From: Ornithinimicrobium avium
GTDB taxonomy: Bacteria > Actinomycetota > Actinomycetes > Actinomycetales > Dermatophilaceae
Assembly (NCBI RefSeq): GCF_003351765.1
Contig: NZ_CP031229.1
Coordinates: 3,348,001-3,412,000 of the forward strand
Reading direction: 5' to 3'
Length of the DNA stretch: 64,000 nt
Shown piece by piece: positions 1-7,692 of the stretch (the first letter of the stretch is position 1; each line of letters starts with the position of its first letter). The notes below the pieces were generated by a model. The model was not told where the DNA came from, ran no database searches, and was given only the letters and a program-made list of their open reading frames with translations. A program made the translations under genes and the position numbers.

Positions 1-14
1 ACCCCAGGAGCACC

Positions 15-566
15 ATGACCACCGCACGCGGCCCGCGCGACCGGCGCGGCAGCGCCGCGCGCCCCGGGCGGGGGGCCGGCTCCAGGCGACCGGGCCCGCG
101 GCCCGGCGCCCGGGCGATCTCCGGGGCGGGCGCCTCCGCCGCCTCGAGCATGCGTCGCGCTCCCGCGCACGTCCGGCGGATGCTGCTGCTGCTCGCGCTC
201 GTCGTGGTGATGGCCGTCATCGTGGCGCCCGTGCTGTCCGGCTACCTCCAGCAGCGCGCCGAGATCACCGCCGCCCAGGACCGGCTGGTCACCGAGCAGC
301 AGCAGATCGACCGGCTCCAGGGGGAGCTGAAGAAGTGGGACGACCCCGACTACGTGGAGCAGCAGGCCCGGGAGCGGCTGCGCTTCGTCAAGGAGGGTGA
401 GACCGCCTTCACGGTCATCGACGACACCGGCAGCGACTACACCGAGGCGCTGCCCGGGATGGCGCCGGTGAGCGACGAGGTCCTGGCCGACAGCCCCTGG
501 TACGGCCAGGTCTGGGAGTCGGTCAAGATCGCCAACGAGGGCCTGCCGGAGCCGACGCTGCCATGA
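15..566 (+). CDS. FtsB/DivIC-like septum formation initiator protein
   Basis: Bitopic membrane protein of the FtsB/DivIC (septum formation initiator) family, which forms part of the FtsQ-FtsB-FtsL divisome subcomplex. The 183-residue product has a basic, Arg/Pro/Gly-rich cytoplasmic tail of about 55 residues, one transmembrane helix (about 56-78, LLLLALVVVMAVIV) and an extracytoplasmic coiled coil (about 80-107), followed by the family's D-P-D-YVEQQARERL region. ATG 15 is preceded by an AGGAG at good spacing. It overlaps the DUF501 gene by 4 bp. In actinobacteria the usual upstream neighbour is enolase, which would lie just outside the window (inference). The long basic tail is normal for actinobacterial members. 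Assignment to FtsB rather than another DivIC-type protein is by context. Confidence 0.85.
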   Translation: MTTARGPRDRRGSAARPGRGAGSRRPGPRPGARAISGAGASAASSMRRAPAHVRRMLLLLALVVVMAVIVAPVLSGYLQQRAEITAAQDRLVTEQQQIDRLQGELKKWDDPDYVEQQARERLRFVKEGETAFTVIDDTGSDYTEALPGMAPVSDEVLADSPWYGQVWESVKIANEGLPEPTLP

Positions 567-1099
567 GCCGTCCGGAACGCACCACGCTCGACGAGGAGCC
601 CACCTTGGAGGACCTCGCCGTCATCGAGCGCCAGCTGGGCCGTCCGCCGCGCGCCGTCGTCTCGATCGCGCACCGCTGCCCCTGCGGCTGCCCGACGGTC
701 GTGCGGACCGAGCCGCGGCTGCCGGACGGCACGCCCTTCCCGACCACCTTCTACGCCACCTGCCCCCGGCTCACCGGCGCGATCTCCACGCTGGAGACCA
801 GCGGCATGATGAAGGAGATGAGCGACCGGCTCGAGGACGACGACACGCTGCGGGCCGAGTACGTCCAGGCCCACGAGGACTACCTGCGCCGCCGCGAGGA
901 GCTGGCGCACGTGCCCGAGATCGCCGGGATCAGCGCCGGCGGCATGCCGAACAGGGTCAAGTGCCTGCACGTGCTGGTCGCCCACGCGCTGGCGGCCGGA
1001 CCGGGCGTGAACCCGCTCGGCGACGAGGCGGTCGAGGCGCTGCCGGACTGGTGGGTCGAGGGTTGCTGCGGTGCGCTCGAGCCGCCGGAGCAGGCATGA
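563..1099 (+). CDS. DUF501 domain-containing protein
   Basis: A 178-residue soluble protein of the DUF501 family, conserved in actinobacteria between the ftsB-like and Ppx/GppA genes; its biochemical role is unknown to me. The family signature is a Cys-rich stretch near residue 37 (HRCPCGCP), then FYATCPRL and METSG-like segments, consistent with a metal-binding or redox-sensitive site. The start ATG overlaps the preceding stop (ATGA) and the end overlaps the next start in the same way, so the four genes from 15 to 2870 are almost certainly translationally coupled. Confidence 0.85.
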   Translation: MSRPERTTLDEEPTLEDLAVIERQLGRPPRAVVSIAHRCPCGCPTVVRTEPRLPDGTPFPTTFYATCPRLTGAISTLETSGMMKEMSDRLEDDDTLRAEYVQAHEDYLRRREELAHVPEIAGISAGGMPNRVKCLHVLVAHALAAGPGVNPLGDEAVEALPDWWVEGCCGALEPPEQA

Positions 1100-2049
1100 G
1101 ACGCGTCGGCGCCGTCGACTGCGGCACCAACTCGATCCGCCTTCTCGTCGCCGACGTGGGCACCGACGGGACCGGCCGGCCGGTCCTGCAGGAGATCTCC
1201 CGCCAGCTGCAGATCGTGCGCCTGGGGGAGGGGATCGACGCGACCGGGCGGATCTCGCCGGAGGCGATGGCGCGCACGCTTGCCGCCGCGGAGGGGTATG
1301 CCGTGCTCTGCCGGGAGGCCGGCTGCGCCTCCGTGCGGTTCGTGGCCACCTCGGCCGCCCGCGACGCGGAGAACGCCGCGGAGCTCACCGACGGCGTGGT
1401 CGCGGCCTTCGGCGACCTGCACGTCCGCCCCGAGGTGCTCTCCGGGACAGCGGAGGCCGAGCTGTCCTTCGTCGGCGCCACCAGCGCGCTGCGGGCGGAG
1501 CACGCGCCCGGCCCCTACCTCGTCGTCGACATCGGTGGCGGCTCGACCGAGTTCGTGCGCGGCACCGAGAGGGTCGAGGCCTCCGCCTCGGTCGACCTCG
1601 GGTGCGTGCGGATGACCGAGCGCCACCTGCACGACGACCCCCCGCACGAGGACCAGGTCTGGGCGGCCCTGTCCGACATCGTCCGGGCGATCGACGGCGT
1701 CGCCGAGGACGTCGACCTCACCGGGGTCGGCACGCTCGTCGGGCTCGCGGGGTCGGTCACCACCGTCGCCGCGCACGCCCTCGACCTGCCCTCCTACCGG
1801 CGCGAGCGGATCCACGGCGCGCAGCTGCCGGTCCCCGAGGTGATCGACGCCTGCACCGACCTGCTCCTGATGCCGCACTCCCGGCGCCGCGGGCTGCCGT
1901 TCATGCACGAGGGGCGCGTCGACGTCATCGGCGCCGGAGCCCTGATCTGGCGCACCGTGGTCCAGCGGGTCGCCCACGACTCGGGCCTGGACACCGTGCG
2001 GGCCTCGGAGACCGACATCCTCGACGGGATCGCGCTGTCCCAGCGATGA
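1096..2049 (+). CDS. Ppx/GppA family exopolyphosphatase / pppGpp phosphatase
   Basis: A 317-residue ASKHA-fold phosphatase of the Ppx/GppA family, which hydrolyses polyphosphate or the 5' phosphate of pppGpp. The N-terminus carries the first phosphate loop (AVDCGTNSIRLLVAD) and near residue 137 the second (VVDIGGGSTEFV). The length matches the short actinobacterial Ppx1/Ppx2 type that lacks the C-terminal HD domain of E. coli Ppx. An in-frame extension reaches further upstream, but ATG 1096, overlapping the DUF501 stop, places the conserved DCGTNS loop at the normal distance from the N-terminus. Which substrate is preferred cannot be read from the sequence. Confidence 0.9.
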   Translation: MRRVGAVDCGTNSIRLLVADVGTDGTGRPVLQEISRQLQIVRLGEGIDATGRISPEAMARTLAAAEGYAVLCREAGCASVRFVATSAARDAENAAELTDGVVAAFGDLHVRPEVLSGTAEAELSFVGATSALRAEHAPGPYLVVDIGGGSTEFVRGTERVEASASVDLGCVRMTERHLHDDPPHEDQVWAALSDIVRAIDGVAEDVDLTGVGTLVGLAGSVTTVAAHALDLPSYRRERIHGAQLPVPEVIDACTDLLLMPHSRRRGLPFMHEGRVDVIGAGALIWRTVVQRVAHDSGLDTVRASETDILDGIALSQR

Positions 2050-2870
2050 GGACCGACCCGCACCCGGTCACCGGCCAGCCCTTTCCCTCGCCGGTGCCCC
2101 CGGGCACGGGCTGGCCCGAGGACCCCGCCACCGCGCAGACCCGTTCGGCCCGCTCCGCCGCCGGCGTGCGCCGGCTGGCCGCCGGCTCGACCACCGCCGC
2201 CGAGCTGGACGCCCGGGTCTCGGTCTGCCGTGCCTGTCCCCGCCTCGTCCGCTGGCGCGAGCAGGTGGCGACCTCGGGGCGGCGCGCCTCGTACGCCGAC
2301 CAGCCCTACTGGGGGCGGCCGGCCCCCGGGATCGGCGACGGGGACGCGCCCGTCCTGGTGGTGGGGCTGGCGCCGGCCGCCAACGGCGCCAACCGCACGG
2401 GGCGGATGTTCACCGGTGACCGCTCCGGCGACTGGATCTACGCCGCCCTGCACCGGGCGGGCTACGCCAGCCAGGCGGAGAGCCGGCACGCGGGGGACGG
2501 GCTGACGCTGCACGGCATACGCATCGTGGCCGCCGTGCACTGCGCCCCGCCCGACAACAAGCCCACCACCGAGGAGAAGGCGACCTGCTCCGGCTGGCTG
2601 GAGCGGGACCTGCAGCTGTCCGAGCCGCACCTGCGCTCCGTGCTCGCGCTCGGCGCGATCGGCTGGGACGCCTTCCTGCGCGCGGCCCGCGCGGTGGGCT
2701 GGCAGGTGCCGCGACCCAAGCCGCGCTTCGGCCACGGCGCGGAGGCGGTCCTGACGACCCCGACCGGCCGGTCGGTGCGGCTGCTCGGGAGCTATCACGT
2801 CAGCCAGCAGAACACCTTCACCGGCACGCTCACCGAGGAGATGCTCGACGCGGTGATCGCGCGGTTGTGA
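2046..2870 (+). CDS. udgB: Family 5 uracil-DNA glycosylase (UdgB type)
   Basis: A 274-residue DNA-repair glycosylase of the family-5 (UDGb) type, which removes uracil and some deaminated purines. It shows four candidate [4Fe-4S] cysteines (C61 and C64 in VCRACPRL, C166, C181), the family-5 motif A GLAPAANGANRTG (about 107-119) that lacks the usual polar catalytic residue, and the C-terminal motif GSYHVSQQNTFTG. Start ATG 2046 overlaps the preceding stop by 4 bp. M. tuberculosis Rv1259 (udgB) is the closest relative I recognise. The end of the gene abuts the promoter of the tRNA gene at 2898. Confidence 0.88.
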   Translation: MRTDPHPVTGQPFPSPVPPGTGWPEDPATAQTRSARSAAGVRRLAAGSTTAAELDARVSVCRACPRLVRWREQVATSGRRASYADQPYWGRPAPGIGDGDAPVLVVGLAPAANGANRTGRMFTGDRSGDWIYAALHRAGYASQAESRHAGDGLTLHGIRIVAAVHCAPPDNKPTTEEKATCSGWLERDLQLSEPHLRSVLALGAIGWDAFLRAARAVGWQVPRPKPRFGHGAEAVLTTPTGRSVRLLGSYHVSQQNTFTGTLTEEMLDAVIARL

Positions 2871-2891
2871 GCCCGCCCGCGGCGCTATCCT
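2865..2891 (+). promoter_or_regulatory. Promoter of the UAA-anticodon tRNA
   Basis: TTGTGA (2865-2870) and TATCCT (2886-2891) resemble -35 and -10 hexamers, with a rather short 15-bp spacer. The six bases after the -10 box lead straight to tRNA base 1 at 2898, so the predicted start point coincides with the mature 5' end. The -35 box overlaps the udgB stop codon. Confidence 0.5.
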
Positions 2892-2897
2892 GACGGC

Positions 2898-2971
2898 GCC
2901 CCCGTAGCCCAACCGGCAGAGGCAGCCCACTTAAAATGGGCACAGTGCGGGTTCGAGTCCCGTCGGGGGCA
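2898..2971 (+). tRNA. tRNA with anticodon UAA (nominally Leu), short variable loop
   Basis: All four arms fold well. The acceptor stem is a perfect 7 bp (2898-2904 with 2964-2970). The D stem is 2907-2909 with 2921-2923. The anticodon stem is 5 bp (2925-2929 with 2937-2941), with loop CTTAAAA and anticodon TAA at 2932-2934. The T stem is 2947-2951 with 2959-2963 around TTCGAGT. The discriminator is A (2971) and CCA is not fully encoded. The anticodon reads UUA (Leu). Bacterial tRNA-Leu normally has a long class-II variable arm, but here it is 5 nt (2942-2946), a class-I shape, so charging with leucine is not certain. Confidence 0.9.
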
Positions 2972-3059
2972 CCTTCCTGCCACCTCGTCCGCACCCGTTC
3001 GCTACGGTGGCCATCATCACGATCCCGGACCGGCAGGTCCCTCACCACAAGGTGCTGTC

Positions 3060-4772
3060 ATGAACTCTCTGCTCCTCGCGGTCATCGGCGTGGGCATGAT
3101 CCTGGCGGGATACTTCCTCTACTCGAAGTTCCTCGCGAGCAAGATCTACGCCCTCGACGACTCGCGGCCGACCCCCGCCCACACGATGGAGGACGGGGTC
3201 GACTACGTCCCGACCAACAAGTACGTCCTGTGGGGCCACCACTTCACCTCGGTGGCCGGCGCCGCGCCCATCGTCGGCCCCGCCATCGCGGTGATCTGGG
3301 GCTGGCTGCCGGCCTTCCTCTGGGTCACGCTCGGCACCGTCTTCTTCGCCGGCATGCACGACATGGGTGCACTGTGGGCCTCCGTCCGCAACCGCGGCCA
3401 GTCCATCGGTGCGCTGTCCGGCCGCTACATCGGCAAGCACGGCCGCAACCTCTTCCTCGTCGTCATCTTCCTGCTGCTGCTCATGGTCAACGCGGCGTTC
3501 GCGGTGGTCATCGCCAACCTGCTGATCGGCACCCCGACCGCCGTCATCCCGACGTGGGGCGCGCTGGTCGTGGCCTTCCTCGTCGGCCAGGCGATCTACC
3601 GCCTGAAGTGGAGCCTGCCCACCGTGTCGGTGGTCGGCGTCGTGGCGCTGTATGCCCTCATCCTCGTGGGCAACAGCGCGCCGCTCGCCCTGCCCGAGAC
3701 GGTCTGGGGCCTGCCCGACAAGGCCGTGTGGATCATCCTGCTGTTCGTCTACGCCGGCATCGCCTCCATGCTGCCGGTCTGGATGCTCCTCCAGCCGCGC
3801 GACTACATCAACGGCCTCCAGCTGTTCATCGCCCTGGGCATCCTCTACGGCTCGGTCCTGCTGGCCCGCCCGGAGGTCGTCGCTCCGGCCTACAACCAGA
3901 ACGTCCCCGACGGCACGCCCGGCATCGTCCCGCTGCTGTTCGTCACGATCGCCTGCGGCGCCATCTCCGGCTTCCACGGCATGGTGTCGTCCGGCACCAG
4001 CTCCAAGCAGCTGAACAAGGAGAGCGACGCCCGCTTCGTCGGCTACTTCGGTGCCGTCGGCGAGGGTCTGCTCGCCCTGGGTGCGATCATCGCCACCACC
4101 GCCGGCTTCCGCACCCTGGCCGACTGGGAGAACGTCTACCAGGCCTTCAACGACGGCGGAGTCAACGCTTTCGTCCAGGGCGGCGGCACGATCATCGAGG
4201 CGGGCCTGGGCCTGCCGCAGTCGCTGTCGGCCACGATCATGGCGACCACCGCGATCCTCTTCGCGGCGACCACCATGGACACCGGTGTCCGCCTCCAGCG
4301 CTTCGTCGTCCAGGAGATCGGCGACGTCATCGGCGTCACCGTCCGCAAGAACCTGGCGACCTTCATCGCCGTCGCCGTGGCGCTCGCGCTCACCTTCGGT
4401 GCCGGTGTCGACGGCTCCGGCGGTCTGCTCATCTGGCCGCTGTTCGGCACGACCAACCAGCTGATGGCCGGTCTGACGCTGGCGATCCTGGCGATCATGC
4501 TCATCCGCCGCAAGCGCAACCCGCTCCCGGCGCTGATCCCCCTGGTGTTCGTCGGGGTGGTGACGATCTACGCGCTGTTCATCCAGCTCGGCACCTTCTA
4601 CGAGCAGGGCAACTGGCTGCTCCTGGTGCTCGACGTCATCATCCTGGTCGCCTCGATCTGGGTGATCGTGGAGGCCTTCGGCGCGATGAAGGCTGCCCGG
4701 TCCTACACCGGTGACGACGACGCCGAGCTGCTCGCGGAGGCGACCTACGAGGCCGAGGACGCGCGGGAGTAG
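3060..4772 (+). CDS. cstA: CstA family carbon starvation / pyruvate transporter
   Basis: A 570-residue polytopic membrane protein of the CstA/BtsT family, proton-coupled transporters reported for pyruvate and peptides. Conserved early features include the region ending GWGHHFTSVAGAAPIVGP-like (here YVLWGHHFTSVAGAAP, about 60-75) and the GMHDMGALWASVRNRGQSIG segment. About 16 hydrophobic helices can be traced. The length fits the short CstA subfamily rather than the roughly 700-residue E. coli proteins. ATG 3060 follows an AAGG about 9 nt upstream. The next two genes, a CC-terminal small protein and an ArsA-type ATPase, form a conserved-looking trio with it. Confidence 0.9.
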   Translation: MNSLLLAVIGVGMILAGYFLYSKFLASKIYALDDSRPTPAHTMEDGVDYVPTNKYVLWGHHFTSVAGAAPIVGPAIAVIWGWLPAFLWVTLGTVFFAGMHDMGALWASVRNRGQSIGALSGRYIGKHGRNLFLVVIFLLLLMVNAAFAVVIANLLIGTPTAVIPTWGALVVAFLVGQAIYRLKWSLPTVSVVGVVALYALILVGNSAPLALPETVWGLPDKAVWIILLFVYAGIASMLPVWMLLQPRDYINGLQLFIALGILYGSVLLARPEVVAPAYNQNVPDGTPGIVPLLFVTIACGAISGFHGMVSSGTSSKQLNKESDARFVGYFGAVGEGLLALGAIIATTAGFRTLADWENVYQAFNDGGVNAFVQGGGTIIEAGLGLPQSLSATIMATTAILFAATTMDTGVRLQRFVVQEIGDVIGVTVRKNLATFIAVAVALALTFGAGVDGSGGLLIWPLFGTTNQLMAGLTLAILAIMLIRRKRNPLPALIPLVFVGVVTIYALFIQLGTFYEQGNWLLLVLDVIILVASIWVIVEAFGAMKAARSYTGDDDAELLAEATYEAEDARE

Positions 4773-4781
4773 CGCGCGCCC

Positions 4782-4787
4782 TACCCT
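4782..4787 (+). promoter_or_regulatory. -10 box for a leaderless cory-CC-star mRNA
   Basis: TACCCT lies exactly 6 nt before ATG 4794, with no Shine-Dalgarno between. It fits the TAnnnT pattern seen before several other starts in this window and would place the transcription start on the start codon. No convincing -35 box was identified. Confidence 0.45.
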
Positions 4788-4793
4788 GGCAGC

Positions 4794-5072
4794 ATGTCCG
4801 ATCCGACCCCGGAGCCCCGCGGCCGCCTCTCAGGGCTGGCCGCGGGGCTGCGGGACTTCTACAGCGGTCCCTACCGGCGCACCTTCGCCCGCGCCCAGCA
4901 GGACGAGGACGACCTGTTCATGGTCATCGTCATGGCCGAGGCGCTCGGCGTGCCCAACCCCGCCAGCTACTACACCGTCGAGCTGCTGCCCGCCGTCTAC
5001 GAGCAGTTCCACGCCTGGCACCGGCGGATGGGCCTGGACCGCTCGCCGCTGGACACCTTCTCCTGCTGCTGA
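4794..5072 (+). CDS. cory-CC-star protein (small CstA-associated protein)
   Basis: A 92-residue soluble protein ending in Phe-Ser-Cys-Cys at the very C-terminus, the hallmark of the family I know as cory-CC-star, found beside CstA genes in actinobacteria. It has no transmembrane segment; the middle is helical and acidic (ARAQQDEDDLFMVIVMAEAL) and is followed by an aromatic stretch ending in the cysteine pair. It lies 22 bp after cstA and 34 bp before the ArsA-type ATPase. The paired terminal cysteines could bind metal, form a disulfide or be lipid-modified; none of these is shown by sequence. It probably assists CstA assembly or control (inference). Confidence 0.75.
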   Translation: MSDPTPEPRGRLSGLAAGLRDFYSGPYRRTFARAQQDEDDLFMVIVMAEALGVPNPASYYTVELLPAVYEQFHAWHRRMGLDRSPLDTFSCC

Positions 5073-5106
5073 TCACGGTCCTCCACCCCCCGACCCCAGG
5101 AGCCCG

Positions 5107-6150
5107 ATGTCCCACCCGCTGACCGACCTGGCCCGAGAGCGCGAGGTCCTGTTCGTCGGGGGCAAGGGCGGGGTCGGCAAGACCGCCGTCGCCTCCGCGC
5201 TCGCCCTGGCGCAGGCACGCGCCGGCCGGCCGACGGTGGTGGTCTCCACCGACCCCGCGCACAACCTCGGGCACCTGTGGGGACGCGAGGTGGGCGACGA
5301 GCCCGTCGAGCTCGCCCCGCTCCTGCGTGGCCTGGAGATCGATCCCGGTCGCACCACCGACGCCCACCTGAAGACGGTGCGCACGACCTTGCACCGGCTG
5401 ATGCCCGAGCACCTGCAGCGCGAGGTCGACAAGCACCTGGACCTGGCGCGCGACGCGCCAGGCACCCACGAGGCCGCGGTGCTCGAGCGGGTCGCCGAGG
5501 TCGTCGAGGCTCGCGCGCCCGAGGAGCTGGTGATCTTCGACACCGCGCCGAGCGGGCACACCACCCGGCTCATCGCCCTGCCCGAGCTCATGCAGGCCTG
5601 GACGGAGGGGCTGCTGCGGCGTCAGGACCGCTCCTCCAGGTTCGGGGCCGCGCTGCGGGGGCTCGAGGGCGAGGACCGGGACCGGGACCCCGCCGCCGAC
5701 GTCGTCGGGACCTCGGTCGGCCCGCGCCGCACCCAGGACCGTCGCGCCCGGCGCGACGAGGAGATCCGCGAGGTGCTCGACCGCCGTCAGCACCGCTTCC
5801 GCAATCTGCGCGGGGTGCTGCAGGACCACGCCGCGACCGCGTTCGTCATCGTCACCGCCGCGGAGCGGCTGCCCGTGCTGGAGTCGGTCGAGCTGCACGC
5901 GCAGCTGGTCCGTTCCGGGATGGACGTGGCGGCCGTGGTCGTCAACAAGCGTTCGCCCGCGGACGCCGGCGACCTGCTCGCCGCCCGCCGGGAGGTGGAG
6001 GAGGGCTACCTCGCCCAGCTGCGCTCGTCGCTGCCGCAGCTCCCGCTCGTCGAGGTGCCGCTGCTGCCGGGCGAGGTGCTGGGGGAGGACGGTCTGGTCG
6101 AGCTGGGCCGATACCTGGCCCGCACGACCGGCCAGGCGACGGACGGATGA
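5107..6150 (+). CDS. ArsA/GET3-family ATPase
   Basis: A 347-residue deviant-Walker P-loop ATPase of the ArsA/GET3 group. The signature GGKGGVGKT (18-26) includes the extra lysine used across a dimer, and STDPAHNLG follows as switch I. The later DTAPSGHTTRL segment is typical of ArsA/GET3. ATG 5107 is chosen because AGGAG sits just upstream and the P-loop is then near the N-terminus. There is no arsB, arsC or arsR nearby, so arsenite export is unlikely; GET3-like handling of a tail segment, or a maturation role for the neighbouring CstA/CC-star pair, is the better guess from context. It ends convergently with the UGPase gene. Confidence 0.85.
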   Translation: MSHPLTDLAREREVLFVGGKGGVGKTAVASALALAQARAGRPTVVVSTDPAHNLGHLWGREVGDEPVELAPLLRGLEIDPGRTTDAHLKTVRTTLHRLMPEHLQREVDKHLDLARDAPGTHEAAVLERVAEVVEARAPEELVIFDTAPSGHTTRLIALPELMQAWTEGLLRRQDRSSRFGAALRGLEGEDRDRDPAADVVGTSVGPRRTQDRRARRDEEIREVLDRRQHRFRNLRGVLQDHAATAFVIVTAAERLPVLESVELHAQLVRSGMDVAAVVVNKRSPADAGDLLAARREVEEGYLAQLRSSLPQLPLVEVPLLPGEVLGEDGLVELGRYLARTTGQATDG

Positions 6151-6162
6151 CTGGAACCCCCT

Positions 6163-6181
6163 GAGCGCAGCGGCTGCGCTC
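6163..6181. terminator. Palindromic hairpin between convergent genes
   Basis: GAGCGCAGC and GCTGCGCTC are perfect complements separated by one base, giving about 8 bp with a minimal loop. It lies between the convergent ArsA-type ATPase and UGPase genes and could act in both directions. No T-run follows, as is common in this GC range. Confidence 0.5.
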
Positions 6182-6211
6182 CGGGTCGTGGCCGAGGGCC
6201 GCCGGAGCCGG

Positions 6212-7615
6212 TCAGGCCACGCCGTCCGGTCCCACGGTCGCGTCGTCGGGCACGGGCCGCGCACCGGGGGTGGCACCCAGCAGCGCGTCGCCGACCACCC
6301 GCACCCCGGCCCCGAAGGTCCAGTCACCCTCCACGGTCAGCGAGGACGCCTCCCGCAGCGAGGGCGCGCCGTGCGGGAAGCGACACTCGAACGCAGCCAG
6401 CGTGCGGTAGTGCTCGCCGAGCGTCACCAGCGGCAGCGGGTCGACGACGGGCTCGAGCCGGGCGTCGTCGGTCAGCTCGAACGCGTCCGAGCGCAGCAGC
6501 AGCAGGTCGTCGGTGGTCTTCACCGGACGGAACCTCGTGCGCGGCACCTCGATCGCCGTGGCCCCCTCGAACACCTCGATCGCCGAGCCCATCGCCGTCT
6601 CGACCTGCACCACGCGCGGAGAGGTGGGGTCGGTGGGGTCGACCGTCTTCTCGTTGCGGATCAGCGGCAGGCCCAGGACGCCGCCGCGCTCCTTCAGCAC
6701 CGAGGCGACCTGGTCCAGGTCGAGCCACAGGGTGTTGGTGTTGAAGAAGCGGTGCCGGTCGACGTCGGCGAAGGCGTCGGCGTCCTCCGGCGCGGTCTGC
6801 GCCTTCTCCCGCAGCACCAGCTGCCCGTCGGACCGGCGCACCGCCAGGTGGCCGCCCTTGCGGTCGGCGGCCGTGCGCCGGCACACCTCCATCGCCAGCG
6901 GCGCCCCGCTGCGGGCGAACCAGTCCGCGATCGCCGCCGAGGGGGCAGCCCCGACGTTGTCGGAGTTGCTCACCATCGCGTAGCGGAAGCCCGCCGCCCT
7001 CAGCTGCTCCAGCATCCCGGAGGCCAGCAGCGCGGGGTAGAGGTCACCGTGCCCCGGCGGGCACCACTCCAGGTCCGGGTCCGCCGGCCACTGCACCGGG
7101 GCGAGCGTCCCGGCGAGCAGCTTGGGCTCCTGGCTCTGCAGGAAGTCGGCGTCCACGCCGTCGACCGGCAGGTCCGGGTGCTCGGCGAGGACCGCCAGGC
7201 TGTCCTCGCGGGTGCGGAAGGAGTTCATCAGCACCAGCGGCAGCCGCGCCCCCGACCGCTCGCGCGCGTGCCGCACCTGGTCGATCGTCAGCTCCAGGAA
7301 GCTGCGGCCCTCGCGCACGGGCACCAGGGACTTGGCGCGGTCCATGCCCATCGAGGTGCCCAGTCCGCCGTTGAGCTTGACGACCGCGGTGCGGCCCAGA
7401 GCCCGGGCCTCGGCGTCGGGATCGAGGTCCTGGAGGCTGTCCAGGTCGGTCACCGGCTCCAGCTGGGTCTCGGCGAGGGTGCCGGTGTCCCCGCGGGCCA
7501 GCTCGGTCCACGCCTGCCGGAAGACCTCCACGGCGACGTCGGACACCCGTGCCGCGCGCATCTTCGCGGTGGCAGCCTCCAGCGATGCAGGTGTGCTCGG
7601 GTTCACGAGCCTCAT
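6212..7615 (-). CDS. UTP-glucose-1-phosphate uridylyltransferase (eukaryotic-type UDPGP family)
   Basis: A 467-residue nucleotidyltransferase of the UDPGP (type 1, UGP2-like) family, making UDP-glucose from UTP and glucose-1-phosphate. The nucleotide-binding loop LNGGLGTSMG (about 80-89) and the following K-S-L-V-P-V segment are clear, then VLMNSFRT and a YAMVSNSDN motif for sugar binding; a left-handed beta-helix tail ends the protein. This differs from the GalU type usual in bacteria but is known in some actinobacteria. ATG 7615 is the first start before the conserved fold. A 77-bp gap separates it from the M14 peptidase gene once that gene's frameshift is allowed for. Confidence 0.9.
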   Translation of the reverse strand: MRLVNPSTPASLEAATAKMRAARVSDVAVEVFRQAWTELARGDTGTLAETQLEPVTDLDSLQDLDPDAEARALGRTAVVKLNGGLGTSMGMDRAKSLVPVREGRSFLELTIDQVRHARERSGARLPLVLMNSFRTREDSLAVLAEHPDLPVDGVDADFLQSQEPKLLAGTLAPVQWPADPDLEWCPPGHGDLYPALLASGMLEQLRAAGFRYAMVSNSDNVGAAPSAAIADWFARSGAPLAMEVCRRTAADRKGGHLAVRRSDGQLVLREKAQTAPEDADAFADVDRHRFFNTNTLWLDLDQVASVLKERGGVLGLPLIRNEKTVDPTDPTSPRVVQVETAMGSAIEVFEGATAIEVPRTRFRPVKTTDDLLLLRSDAFELTDDARLEPVVDPLPLVTLGEHYRTLAAFECRFPHGAPSLREASSLTVEGDWTFGAGVRVVGDALLGATPGARPVPDDATVGPDGVA

Positions 7616-7692
7616 CGTGGCAGAGGGGTATGCCGTGCCGCACCCGGGCGCGGCCGCCGGGCGTGTCAGCCCACCAGGTCCGGGAGGGTGGC

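Noticed and set aside
880..1977. Long minus-strand frames opposite the Ppx/GppA and many other genes
   Set aside because: High GC content opens long antisense frames; these lack family motifs, ribosome sites and sensible codon use.
5107..6150. Arsenite efflux ATPase
   Set aside because: No arsB, arsC, arsR or arsD nearby; the ArsA/GET3 fold is broader, and the CstA/CC-star context is a better guide.
7044..7692. Continuation of the first M14 peptidase reading frame over the UGPase gene
   Set aside because: The residues have no family resemblance, lie in another frame of a well-supported gene, and are explained by a one-base shift near 7742.
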